Positions 22,490-34,120 of a DNA stretch of 64,000 nt are shown here, piece by piece (positions within the stretch are counted from its first letter, which is position 1; the number at the start of each line of letters is the position of its first letter). The stretch comes from Adiantum capillus-veneris (taxonomy: Eukaryota > Streptophyta > Polypodiopsida > Polypodiales > Pteridaceae): NCBI GenBank assembly GCA_014529385.2, contig CM043956.1:85735721-85799720 (forward strand), given 5' to 3'. The notes beneath the pieces are model-generated. The model was not told where the DNA came from and did no database searches. It saw only the letters and a list, made by a program, of their open reading frames with translations. The position numbers were made by a program, and so were the translations under genes.

Positions 22490-24485
22490 TGAGGGTGAGC
22501 TTTTTGAAATGGGGCCTCTAAACCCAAACCAATGGGCCTACCCTCACAAAATGTTCCTAAAGAGGTACGCACACTACTTGGGCCACCACCTTCTTTTGGG
22601 AGTGGAGAAGGAAACCAATCAAAATAACACTTGCACTCACCCACTCAAGCCACACACTTTGAAAACCCCCTTACTCTATATACACTTTGGACACTTGAAC
22701 ACCATCAACGATTATGCAACCCAATGCCGTGCATCAAATGAAATATGCAATTTGTGGAATAGGATTCACCTTCTCCCCATAAGAAAACCCATAATACATC
22801 CAAACTTCTCCTCTCTCAAGCACTCATCAAAAAAATAATGCGCACAATACTTGCTTCTCAAACACACAAGAGAATCACTTACATCAAACTAACACAGTTT
22901 GCATAGAGAGCTTATCTCCATCTTTGCAATGCCGTGACACAAATAAAATCACCACGAGAGTTAGCCACATGCATATGTAATGAAGAAAAAGAGAGTTGGA
23001 GTGAGAAATTTCTTTAGACCAATTGAATAAGTTTGGAGAAACAAACCAATGGTAAATTGAGAATAGAACACTTGATTTCTCGCACACCTTTTATAGGGAG
23101 GATAGACGCTGGCTAACCATCACGAATTGCGACACTTGAAAGTTTTGAAGATGATTTAATGATCATTAACATAACCATGAGAAATATCATGATGTATTTA
23201 CAAGTTATTGAGGTGCTACAAATGATTTATTGGGCTGATGGTGTAAGAGATTGTAGAATAGAAAGAGTGGAGGATAGAGTTGCACTTCCTCCAAAGAGGA
23301 GGGTTATGAGGGAGGATGTGAAAGAGGGAGAGTTGGGGTTTTCTCTACTATTGATCAAGAAACAACATGAAGTTGAAAATATAGGTGTGTGTCCTTGAGT
23401 CTCTCCAAGGGGGGCTATTTGTAGTTGTGTAGGAGTGGGATTATGCTACACTTAATTAGGGTAAGTGATTAGCCCTAATTAAGTGTCCTTTGACCACTCA
23501 TTGAATATTGGACATAAAACGGACTATTTATTCACCAAAAATATCATTTTAGACCGTGAAGGCTCCATAGGGGTGCATAATGTAGGTGGGCCCCACCATG
23601 AGGCCCTATGGGTGGCTCCTGCGGGGTATCTCAACTTATCTGTCTTGGCATTTAGAAAGCATCTTTAGGTTGGTCCCATCACATGCAAGTGACCTTGAAA
23701 ACTCATTGCTCTTCTAGAAGATGAGTAGGGGAAAAGTAAGATCTCACCCTCTTGATTTACTTGATTTACAGTTCCCTTTTGCTGCGAATCTGACAGATTT
23801 ACACTATTTTGACCATAACTTTTTACCTGTAGCTCGGAATGACATGCTTCAAAAGGCAAATTTGACCTTCTCAACATGTTTGATATGAATTTGGACTATT
23901 CTTCACGCCCATGCACCAAGGAATTTTGTTTGGAACGTCCACACTAGGCTAGGGAACCTTTTGCTTCCAAGTCTTCTTGTATGGGCCCTTTGCTTGTATG
24001 TATCCAAGGGGAATCATGCTTTTTCAAAAGTCTATGATGCTTAAACAAATAGAGGAGGGCCCAATATTATTTGGTTGTGAAAATAATATACAATTGGAGT
24101 CTTTTTAAAAGGAGAAAAACTATATGTATATTCTTAAGAGATATTGGGCCACCTATGTAGGGGGCATAGAAGACTTGTAGAGAGGGACCATAATCTTTAG
24201 TAAAGACAAGTGGAGAGTTGATTTCCATGGTAATTTATCTATATGGGATGGAAGATGCATATATTATTTCTCTACTACTAATTCACAAGAGGTAAGAAAG
24301 TTTTGGGGTAGATAGTTGGTTATTGTATGCTTACTTTTATTTACAAAGCAAAAAAGAAAAGGGTGGTAATATAAATATATGACTAAGGTGAAATTTTTTG
24401 GGAAGAGTACAATGTATGTGTCTCCACAGAGGTTAAACGAAGAGGGGGAATTTATGAGGAAGAGGACGTTGAGTAGGCTGATAAA
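22490..24485 (-). repeat. Array LTR between INT1 and INT2, split by CACTA-2
   Basis: Starts (in +) TGAGGGTGAGC at 22490 and runs to ggctgataaa at 24485, about 45 bp short of the LTR's normal outer end. There the CACTA-2 terminus begins. A short internal segment (about 35 bp, ctctagataacttaatagcg) is also missing near 24452 relative to the LTR at 37160. Confidence 0.8.
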
Positions 24486-24716
24486 CACTACAAGAGGTTG
24501 TGTGCTCTTGTGACGCTGTTCGCGACGGAAATACATTGGGTTTTTATAACCCCCGGCGTCGCTAAAACCGTCGCTAATAGCGTCGTTACGAGAGCGTCGC
24601 TATATAGAGACGCTCATAGCGACGGTCATAGTGACGGTTATAGCGACGTTTACACAGAAGTCTATAGCGACGCTCCAGAGCCATAAATAGCGACGGTTAT
24701 AGCGATGTCCGAGAGA
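24486..24716 (-). repeat. CACTA-2 terminal inverted repeat and subterminal array
   Basis: After the 12-bp terminus come many copies of gcgtcgcta / tagcgacg in both orientations, mirroring 2262-2545 almost base for base. Examples are acgctcatagcgacggtcat and gttatagcgacgtttacac. Presumed binding sites for the TNPA-like protein. Confidence 0.75.
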
Positions 24717-25088
24717 ATTTTTTTTGGGTGACAGGGCATTGAATGCCTTGCCACCCATCAACCATATTGTACTTGATTCACTTTTTCAAAAAAGTGCAAG
24801 GGTAGATAATAGACCCAAAATAGTCACCCACAAGACGCATTGTTTGCAAAATTGACAAGCGTAAAATTGACAATTGTACACATCATAGGCAAAATGAATT
24901 GATTGGCAAATGTAATAATGACAATTGTACAACATCATAGACATAAAGAATTGATTGGCAAAATGAACTGCGGTGACAAATGTAATAATATACATGGTTC
25001 AAAAAGACGTATAAAATCCGTCTCATGATATATAAGCTATGAGAAACTCTAAACTAATGCTATCTAGCTACGGCTAAACTGACGCCGT
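24717..25088 (-). other. CACTA-2 3' flank of the TNPA-like gene
   Basis: No gene is seen. A short direct repetition of a tttgccaatcaattcatttt-like unit is present (on the minus strand, about 24880-24965), also found in CACTA-1 at 2035-2110. Probably the 3' untranslated region. Confidence 0.4.
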
Positions 25089-26350
25089 CTAGTAAGATGT
25101 CTCATCGCGTCCAAGCGGTGTATCTGTCGGATTCTGCAAAAAAAGACAATAAGACAGCTTTCAGTAAGTATAAACATATAACGACATTTATAAAACAATA
25201 CAAAAAATAGAAAAGAGTAAACCCTAATACTAGACATGCCGCCGCGAGAACTGAGAATGTCCATCAGGGCGTTTAAGCCCTTCCTGCCTGCGGACTCGCG
25301 CTCGTACGGTGTGGGATCACGTCCTATCATCGACCACTGTCAAAACATACAAAGATTTCATTATGTTAGAATTAAAAAACTCATAAACCCTAAACTATCG
25401 AACATAAAGAGCAATGCGAAAACACTTACAAAATCGCCCTCAAATGATGCCCATCCACCGCTCCCCAAGTGGTGCGAGCTCCCTGCCTCTACTCGCGCTC
25501 TGGCTGCATCCTTTTGTTGCTTCCACTTGTCGGGATTCTCGCGCGCTGCTTTCTTCGCATTCTTCCAATCTTCTTTGGCCAGCCAATCTGGCCTGTTCCA
25601 CCCATGCTTGATTGCTTTTTTCACTTCGGAACGCTTGTGTTTGCAGTGTTCGCGCATTCGAATCTTCATCAGGTCTTCATTGAAGCGCTGATCTCGTGTT
25701 GGAACGAGAAACTCATCATGAAGTATGCTGATGACTCTGGCTTTTAAATCACTTGGTACTTCACTCCATGCGCGAGATCACCTTCTTGCTGTCATCATCC
25801 ATGATGATGCTGCCGCTGAAGTCGACGGAGTAAGGCAAGCCCTCTGGCCGGTGACGCGTGAACTTGGTGTCCCGCCAGGGGTCTCTAGCGGCGTGTCTAT
25901 GGGGGTACGGACGTCAGGTGTCTCCACCGGCGCCTGGGCCCCGAAGCGAGGAGTGTCGAGTGGGGTGGCTCCTGGCGAAGTAGGTAGAGATGTGTAGCTG
26001 CTAGGAACAGTCAGCCGCGCAAAACCTGGCGTAGATGGCGATGCTGTGGCTGGTGTGGGGGCGGGCAAAGAAGGGGAGGGTAAAGATCCTCGTCGAACAC
26101 GAGGCGGTGTGGAGGCATCGGCGGCGGAATCCCCACAACAACCGCCACCGCCACCACTAGAGCGCCGGTGTCTAGATGAGTGTGAAGATCGTCTCGTCGA
26201 CACCAAAGCTTCGGAGCGCGCCGAATGCTCCCAAAGAGAGGGAGATGCGGATGGAGTAGGAACGCGCGATGATGCGCCAGAGCAATGACGCTCCACGTAC
26301 CACTGTCTCTGCTGCGGTGACAAAGAAGAAAGAAACTCCTCATCATCCAT
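25089..26350 (-). CDS. TNPA-like CACTA accessory protein (Transposase_24 type)
   Basis: ATG at 26350 (MDDEEFLSSLSPQQRQWYVE). The first exon codes for a long Ser/Pro/Thr-rich region with many TPxxTP-type repeats (about 26250-25900). It then reaches the conserved DNA-binding part with RVISILHDEFLVPTRDQRFN and AIKHGWNRPDWLAKEDWKNA (about 25720-25550), ending near 25430. Exon 2 is about 25336-25241 (GRDPTPYERE) and exon 3 about 25135-25089 (PTDTPLGRDETS-like, TAG stop). A one-base frame change near 25765 and an altered splice donor after exon 2 (gtctag for ggttag) suggest damage. It is the better preserved of the two TNPA copies. Likely role: binding the subterminal motifs of this CACTA family. 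Confidence 0.55.
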
Positions 26351-26653
26351 ACCTGCATTAAACACACGAATATTTAAACTTAATATTGAATGAATAGAGT
26401 AGACAATGACGCAAATACCATTAAATACAATGACGTAATGACGCATATAAATACAATGATGCAATGAATTGAGTGATAGAAGAGGCAAGTCGAAAACTCA
26501 GAATTTTCAATCAAAAGATGTGAGCGCGAGTAGAAAAGAGCGTTATACACCATGGAAGGTACTTAGAGAGCCAGAGCTTTTACAACACGGGGAAAAATTG
26601 TTCAAATACAATATTTGTGGATTTAAGAGATCTCTCTCTCATCCTCGCATAAC
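26351..26653 (-). other. CACTA-2 spacer between TNP2-like and TNPA-like genes
   Basis: No convincing coding frame. It is AT-rich near 26380-26470 with short tgacgcaaat / tgacgtaatg repeats. It may be the intergenic or intronic part separating the two transposase products. Confidence 0.35.
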
Positions 26654-28849
26654 TCAGCATAACTCAGCATAACTTCCTATATCTATATAGAGCTCTCCGT
26701 TTAAACACATATCCTCTGTTTCATTTTGTAGCTCCTCTGCATGCACCCCATATAGAGTAGTAGCATCTTGATGCTCGTCTGGCACCACCGCAGCGGCTTC
26801 TGATTGAGCATCTTCTCTGATCTCCTCCATTGATGCCGTTGTGATTGGCACATGGTAGCCTTCATACGTCCTTGCACTACGAGGGGCTACCTCTATGACG
26901 TACCACAAGTTTGATGTAGACTTTGTAGGATGAAATATTACCTGCCAGAGCCACATAACTTACATGAGAGCTTTCAAGCACATAACTTGTAAAAGGGGGA
27001 TGTTAACTATTTACATACTTACTTGTTCACAATGCTCGGGTAGTACGAAAGTGTCTCTTAGGTTAGTCCATTTCTTAGTAGAATCCACCTCAAGAAAACC
27101 AGACTCTCCTCTACGCACAATAGCGTTGCGACCCTCCATGATTATCTTGAACCATTGCACGTCGAACAAGTCGACAAAAAAGCCTCTGTAATCGATCCTC
27201 AAAATCTCTTGTAGCGTGCCAAAGTAAGTGAGTTCCGCCACCACAGGATCTGCATCAGAGGAACGTCGTCGACTAGACTGTTCAAATTTTGCCATGATTC
27301 CACAATCTTGAGTAAAACGCTTTTTGTCGATCCGTTCCACCCTAAAATGTCGACCTTTACACCATGCTGCTGTGTATGACTTATACTACAATGAACAAAG
27401 ATTATGAGTGGCCGTTCAAACGTTTAGAAATAAAGTCACTAGCTAGTCATACATTGCAAACTTACCTTGGTCGCGCAACCCCGAGAGTACTCCCACTCTT
27501 CCTCAGTCATGCATGGTCCACATTAGAATGCCTCTGATCAAAGCATTCCGTCGTCCTGTGTGTCGGCTCATATCCACCACCTCTATGCCAATCCACAATT
27601 GTTGTAGCTCTTCCAATAGTGGCCGAAGATACACATCCATATTCTCCACTTTATATCGCCCTGGCACAATCAAGCTTAGCCATAGGTGCCCCTTCTTCGT
27701 AGTCAACCACGGGGGAATGTTGTAGTTGACGATGACAACGGGCCATACACTGTAAGATGTTGATCTTTGACAAAATGGATTTACGCCATCCATAGCCAGG
27801 CCTAAGCGCAAATTTCGAGCTTCCCTGGCAAAATCCGACCATGTTCCATCTATATGTTTCCAGGCTGCGCAATCTGCAGGAATTCGTAGCACACCATCCA
27901 AAGATTTATTCTCCTCATGCCATGATGCTAGGGCGGCCATGGACTTACATTCGAAGAAATGCTTGATGCGAGGAAGCAGAGGAAAATGTCGCAAAACCTT
28001 TTGTGGAATTTTTGTCCCGTGGAGATCTACTCGATATCTTTCGGAATCACATTTCGGACACTTCTCCATGTCTATGTATTCCCCTCTGAAAAGAATGCAG
28101 TCATTAGGACAAGCGTGGATAGAATTGTAATCCATCCCCAAGTTTCGCAAAATCTTTCTTGCTTTAGCTCGGGAATCTAGCATCACATTGTCAGCTGGTA
28201 GTATGTGCTCTTTAAGCAATCTACACAACATAAAAATATGATACAGTCGTGTAAAAATCTATCAGATCATTATACATTTAGAGTTTTATTAAAGTAAACT
28301 AATTGTAATTGATCACCTGAAAAGCGTTGTGACGCTAGTGTCACTCCATCCAAACTTTGTCTGCATGTTGAGAAGAACCAAGAGTGCTTTCAATCTAGAC
28401 ATACGTGCTCCATTATACAATGGCGTATCGGCTTCACTTTTCATATCATCATAGATAAGCCTTTCTGAATCCATGATCGTCTCGATCATTTCATCAATCT
28501 CGGGCTCAAACATTGCCTCGTTGGGAATGTGCTCTGCATGATCATCCCCCGAGCTGTCAGAGGCTACATCTTGTGGCCTCACATATGCTGCTTGACCAAA
28601 GCGCCTGCGAACACGTCTATTGAGTTGCAAGATTGCTGCTTGTTGGCCAGCATTAGAGTCCGACGAGTTATAATTGGCAACAACTCGATCTATAATAGAT
28701 GGATCGAACTCGCCGAATTCGCGAACGTGCTGCAAAGAAACACGTCTTGTCCGTCGCACAGCATGCTTGCATTGATTACAAGGACATAAGACCCTCGTTG
28801 AGAGATAGGTGTTTCGTTTGGACGGTCCCACATCCTCGTCACTACTCAT
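26654..28849 (-). pseudogene. TNP2-like CACTA transposase with catalytic core deleted
   Basis: The N-terminal exon (28849-about 28315) has the transposase-associated zinc domain, VLCPCNQCKHAVRRTRRVSL and HVREFGEF. Exon 2 (about 28225-27503) carries GMDYNSIHACPNDCILFRGE, a CPKC-x3-RY pair of cysteines, LRHFPLLPRIKHFF and LGLAMDGVNPF, all TNP2 hallmarks. It ends WTMHD. The next coding parts are at 27340-27011 (ELTYFGTLQEILRIDYRGFF, VQWFKIIMEGRNAI), a DUF4216-like C-terminal domain, and 26956-26654. The several hundred residues normally between these parts, with the rest of the transposase domain, are absent, so this copy is probably non-autonomous. Confidence 0.7.
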
Positions 28850-28912
28850 AATGAGGATAAAAATCTTATAACCTGGAAATTAACAAATTTAATATTCTAT
28901 TGGCATTCTTCG

Positions 28913-28970
<58 letters not shown>

Positions 28971-29395
28971 TTCTCTAGTCATGTCTAATCCCCGCACACC
29001 TCGGTCTAGAGGTGCACGGAGATCAGAACCACCGGGTTATAATCTCGTCTTTATTGGTCAATACCTATATTTGTGGGTACAAGAAATCTACAGACCCACG
29101 TCTACATGATACTGCATGTAGTGGACAAAACCCCTTTGCCTCTTCTCTAGCTGTAGCACTTCACAGCATCTTAACATCTTTTCACAGTAGATCTTTTCAC
29201 TGTTCGTCTAACTCTAAACCCTAAACCGTAAGTAATTCTTGCGTGGACTCGATCTAACGTAAATAAGCGTAAATCTAAATAAACGTAAATCTAACTAAAA
29301 ATAAACCTAAATCTGATTTAACGTAAGTCTACATCTAACCTAATCTTTAACGTCTTTTGGGATAGTTTCCTACAGCGTTAAAACTCTCTTCTTCT

Positions 29396-29426
<31 letters not shown>

Positions 29427-29605
29427 ACCTAAATAAACCTAAGTCTAATCTAATATAACATAAACCTAAATCTAACGTAAATTATGTTATATTAAAAACA
29501 AAGAACTAAACTAACAGGGATTATAAGAACCTTAAAACTGATTTAACACATAATGTTTCACATAACTCGGCATATTCATCACTAAAGATGTGAGAGTTAA
29601 CTTCT
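28850..29605. other. Low-complexity CACTA-2 5' flank
   Basis: No gene. Holds a CT microsatellite (about 28914-28968), a GT microsatellite (29396-29422) and many short taaacctaaat / ctaacgtaaa runs. None of the cgtcgcta subterminal motifs expected near a CACTA end is present, which agrees with loss of that end. Confidence 0.5.
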
Positions 29606-31001
29606 CTTTTCAATAGGAGGAGTGTCATGCACTCTTTTACTCCATTAGACGTACTTTTCATTACCTCAATCCCATAAATCGGAGATGGGAGGGTTGCCTT
29701 GGGTATGTTCAGATTCCAAAGCTGGTTTGTCTTTGCACATCAAAGCTTTAAAAATAGGTGGGGCATTTGCCAAGCCGAAGGGAGCCATGCTAATTTGGAT
29801 CTTAGACGATGTAGGCAGATGACTTCCTATCAACGGATTGATATGTTGAAAGTAGGGCTTTAATCTCCATCCATTGACTCTGGTCTTGTGGAGTTTTCCT
29901 GATAAATCAGCTAATCTGTAACTATCATTCCCAAACTTTGTTTTTATCATGAAAGGTCCCTCCCATCTTTGCAAAAACTATCTGTCAAGTCGAGTATCAA
30001 GTCGGTTATCATAGCGAAGAACCAACATACCTTCCTTCAATCCTTTCCCCTTGAGCTTCTTGTTGATTTTGTCCCTTTGGCTTGTCGCTTTGGTGATATA
30101 GTGATCAATGGACTCTTCTCTATCTAGGTCAAGTCGTTGGAGATCTAAGATCCTTTCATGTAGAACCTGTTTTGGTTTTTTTGCCACTCTTGCAAGAACA
30201 CGCAAAGCTTGAGAGCTCTACCTCAATGGGGAGAAGTGCCTCCTGTCCATAAACTAGATGAAAAGGGGTGATTTGGGTAGATACCTTGAAAGATGTCCTA
30301 TACGCCCAAAGAGCAGCCGTCAAATGGCGATCCCAATCATTAGGCCGGTCCACAACCTGCTTAGAAATGATCTTACATATCATTCCATTCACTTTTTCCA
30401 CCAATCCATTGCATTGAGGATAGTAGGGTGTGGAATGCAGGTGTTTCACTTTTAACCTCCTCAAGAGATCATTCAGAAGGTCAGCCCTAAAACTCGGGCC
30501 TCGATCTGATAAGATTTCTAGGGGTGTTCCAAACCTACTACAAATATGGTCAAAAATAAACTTTGGTACCTTTTCAGCTACGATTCAGGTTGTGCTTGTT
30601 GCTTCCGCCCATCGTCTCATGTAGTCAACACCCATGACGATGAAAACCTTCCCTGTAGAAGTACGAGGTAGGGGACCTATTGCATCCACACCCCACTTTT
30701 CAAAAGGGCCATAAGATATTATTGGGACTCGAGGCTCATATGTTAGTCCTCTATCCCCAGCAATTTGGCATGGCTTACATGCATTACACCAATATTGGAC
30801 ATCACGGTGTAAGCTCGGCCAAATAAACCCTGCTTGTAAAATCTTCCTACTTGTAATATCTTGAGAAAAGTGACCACCACAGACATCATCACGACATGAA
30901 AGAAGAATTTTCTCTATCTCTTGCACACCTGCTACTCTCCTCAAGACCAAATCTTTCCCTTTGTGATATAAATCATCCCCGATCAACTAGTAAGGTGTGG
31001 C
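29606..31001 (-). pseudogene. INT2 integrase
   Basis: Pieces: 30986-30585 (zinc-binding SCRDDVCGGHFSQDI, then WCNACKPCQIAGD and VDAIGPLPRTSTG), 30464-30156 (NGLVEKVNGMICKIISKQVV) and 29974-29666 (QRWEGPFMIKTKFGN). Nonsense at about 30585 is CGA to TGA (acctgaatc for acccgaatc). A one-base insertion near 30206 (cgcaaagcttg for cgcaagcttg) shifts frame. The TAG before FLQRWEG is shared with INT1 and INT3. In the first zinc motif His is Arg (SCRDD). Confidence 0.75.
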
Positions 31002-32027
31002 CTAATTAACTAGTCTATGTCTTTGCACCTTGTCTAAGTGTTTGGGACACTCACCTCCTTGTAGAAAGAAGATAATGTCTTTTAGATCCTCTTGACCTTG
31101 ATATTTGGGTTCATATAGTTTCACACCTCCTACCGCCATTTAAAGCTTTTCATTTGCGAGTAAGTCTGCTTCCTTGTTATGAGTTCTCACAATGTGTTGT
31201 ACCTGTGTTGCTTTAAAACCCTTCATCAAAGCTCTTACACTACTAAGCCATTCAAACAATGTACGATTCTTGCACCTCCAAGTCCCTTGGATTTGCCTGA
31301 CCACTAGCAAAGAATCACCTTTTATAATAAGTCTTTGTATGCCTAATTCTTTGCATTCTTCTAACCCAAGGGTTAGAGCAGCATACTCAGCCTCATTGTT
31401 AGAGTGAATGTTGGGTAGAGTGATACCTTTTCTAACCATTACCTCCTTTTGTGGGTTCAAAATGATGATCCCCCCTGCTGGCTTTTCATGTTGGCGTTGA
31501 TAAGCTCCGTCAAAGCATAAAGTATGGGCATTATCAATCTCCTTCACTTTGAATTGTTTTGAGCCTTCCTCTCTTTGTAGTCGTGATCCTTCCCTTTCTC
31601 TCACTTTGTAGGTGAGAATGTCTGCAAGTCCTGCTCTTGTGCTATCTTCTACAAGAAAAGTGTATTCAAATTCTTGGAGTTCAAGCACCCACTTTGCTAT
31701 TCTAGATGCAAGGCTCGTGTGTTGTACTACATATGGTAGATTGTGCTCTAAGGTGAGAAAAACAAATGTCACAGGGAGAAGATACGATCGAAACTTCCTT
31801 ACCGCAAACAAGATTGCAAAGACCACTTTCTCCATTTCAGTGTATCCCTTCTCGGCCGGAGTCATCACCTTGCTTGCAAAATAGATCGGCCGCATGTATG
31901 ATCTTTTAGGATATTTTTGCATCAAAACTACACCAATTGCTTCGAAACCTACGCTTGGAGTGACATAGTAGGTCTCCTTTGGATCTGGTGGCATTAGGAT
32001 TGGGAGAGAGCTAAGAATGCTCTTCAC
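31002..32027 (-). pseudogene. INT2 RNase H and second RNase H domain
   Basis: A 295-codon open stretch (32027-31140) covers the first RNase H (YYVTPSVGFEAIGVVLMQKY) and the second (LCFDGAYQRQ, NNEAEYAALTLGLEECKELG, IIKGDSLLVVRQIQG). It ends ANEKL and then a TAA at about 31140 (CAA in the other copies). The remaining tether runs to a TAG at 31002-31004. Confidence 0.75.
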
Positions 32028-32048
32028 TTCCTCAAAACATTTTGCATG

Positions 32049-32725
32049 TTACCTCTCCCATTCAAATGTGGATTGGCTTGCCAACCTATGCAAGGGGGCG
32101 ATGGCTTCTGCTAGAAGATGGATGAAACGAGACATGGACCTCACTTTTTGGTTGAAGGTCATTAGCTCCTTAGTTGTTTTTGGTGGAGATAATGACAAAA
32201 GGGCCTCTACTTTAGAGGGATCCACTTGAATTCCTTGTGAAGAAACCACATGGCCTAGAAAAACCACCTGAGATTCACCGATATGACACTTTTCTGGGTT
32301 GAGTTGTCCCCCAAATTGATGGAGCCACTTAAGCCCCTCTTCAACCTTTTGGCAGTGAAGTGATCTACAACTATAAATACAGAAATCATCCATAAAGACT
32401 CTTATAGATTTTCCAAAGAATGACTGAAAATAAAAATATTGTGAATCTCATGAAGGTGCTAGGAGCATTGGTGAGCCCAAAAGACATTACTGTGAATGCA
32501 AAACATCCCCAAGGTGTGATGAAGGTGGTTTTTGGTTGGTCCTCTTCTGCTATTCTAATTTGAAAATATCCTGAATACCCATCACACACAGTGTAGCATT
32601 CGTGACATGCTACTTCATTCAAAATTTCATCTTGGAAAGGGAGAGGGAAGTGGTCACTCATTGTCGCAGTGTTGAGGGGTTTGTAATCCACGCAGACCCT
32701 TCACTTACCATTCTTCTTGAGATGA
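32049..32725 (-). pseudogene. INT2 reverse transcriptase
   Basis: Two frames: 32691-32386 (VDYKPLN-type entry, YSGYFQIRI, FITPWGCFAF, FGLTNAPSTF) and 32393-32049 (MDDFCIYSCRSLHCQKVEEG onward). They are joined by a frameshift immediately upstream of the MDDF box at about 32393. A further stop (about 32049, TGT GAG altered) precedes the RNase H. Not functional. Confidence 0.75.
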
Positions 32726-34120
32726 CTACAATAGGTGATACCCATTCGGAGTTGGATACTGGATAGAGTCGGAGATGAAGCCAACCTTCAAGAGTCGATT
32801 CACTTCTTGTAGGAGAGCCTTTTGTTGCACAGTTCCTAGTCGCCTTAACTTCTGACCCATGGCTTTGGTCCCTGGTTTCAATTCAATTCGATGCTCTATT
32901 ACATCTACACCTCTTATTTGTGAGTAGTCAGTGATAAACAAATTGGGATACCTCCTTAACATATTGATGTAGGACCTCTTCTCCTCACAAGTAAGATCTT
33001 TTGCAAGCATCTTCTCAAATCCTTCTTCAAGGTGGTGGCATCTTTCATCCCCTCGTGTGTGATTTTCTGTTGGCTTTTCTTCTACAAAAACATCTTGGGT
33101 GTTGCCCTTAAATACAATTCCCATTACCTCCAAAGAAGACTCCTCTTCACTGGTTGATGTTTCCTCATCACTTGAGTAAGGACTCTCCTCCTCGCTCTCT
33201 TCATCTATAGTGGTTTCATAGTTGATATCATGTTGCTTTCCTTCTCGCCAATCATACACCACCGGTTGACCCTTCTTAAGAATCAAACGACCACTTCCCC
33301 ATTTTTGATCTGCATTCATAGCAATGAGCCAAGGCCTCCCTAGGATGATGGGATAGCCCTTCCCCTTAGCTGGCATGACATACATATCCACTCGTGCATC
33401 TATATTACATATAAAGACTTTTACATTTTCAATGATCCCCAAACACTTCACACTTGAGTTGTTGACTAGCCTAGCTTGACAATTAGAGGACTTTGTAATT
33501 TCAAGCCCTAACCTATTCATTGATTTTTCCATGATCACACACATTTAAGCTCCACCATCAACATATACATTAGACACCTTTTTACCTCTTATGTAAGCAT
33601 CCACAATGGGTTCCACATATTTTTGTAGCATTGAGGCCACAACCTTTATGGAAAGATTTTCTTTCTTCTTTGGAATTCTTGTACTTACCAACTTTGGCCA
33701 TTGCCTTCTTACTTTGGCTGACAGGTGTAGAACTTGAGGCCATGAAATGTTTTGCTTTTGGGTTTGTAAATCCTCCAAGATGTTGTAGGGCTCTAGCTCC
33801 TTTCCCAATGGGAAGTCGTTGATACCAATTTCCCTTCGCCTTGATCTTTTCTTCCTGCTACTTTCAGTTTCTTCCATCTTTGACTTCTTCTTCTTGTCCC
33901 TTCTGGCTGAATTTGTTCCTTCACTTCTTATGTATTCATCCTTATCATGTGACCTTGTGCAGTTTTCTGCCGGCATAACATCAAATTTTAGAGTATGCTC
34001 ATCTATTAACCTTTCTAGCTTGATGATATTGACTCCTCTTTCTTCCTCCTCATGTGGGATGGGAGGTATATTTGCTACTGGTGGTCGACGAAGGATTTGT
34101 GGGCCTTGAGCTAGTTCTTG
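32726..34120 (-). pseudogene. INT2 protease and linker
   Basis: Frames 33976-33545 and 33544-32726 form one line broken by a TAA right after YVDGGA (CAA to TAA, 33545-33547). The stop removes the rest of the protease. Downstream, IILGRPWLIAM and IEHRIELKPGTK are normal. At about 32780 a short insertion (gagtcggagatgaag for gatgaag) spoils the RT entry. Confidence 0.75.

Larger units (their letters stand above)
24486..29605 (-). mobile_element. CACTA-2: CACTA (En/Spm) transposon, right end lost
   Basis: Begins CACTACAAGAGG at 24486, then a subterminal repeat array, a TNPA-like gene (25089-26350, minus), parts of a TNP2-like gene (26654-28849, minus) and low-complexity sequence up to about 29605. 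No second terminal repeat is present. Past 29605 the sequence is gypsy INT2, with the LTR remainder expected after a clean insertion missing. A deletion has therefore removed the other CACTA end together with the rest of that LTR. Confidence 0.75.

Noticed and set aside
22413-22838. Long open frame at the LTR edge, repeated in each family LTR (also 6726-7202, 35115-35594, 43183-43662)
   Set aside because: It recurs because the LTR recurs, crosses the primer site and lies antisense to the element. Substitutions show no coding bias by eye. Probably chance.
26046-26288. Plus-strand open frame opposite the TNPA-like gene
   Set aside because: Antisense shadow of the Ser/Pro-rich exon; no motif.
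29206-29230. Telomere-like ctaaaccctaaaccg
   Set aside because: Only two units of the plant telomere repeat in a region full of taaacctaa-type sequence; too short to mean an interstitial telomere.
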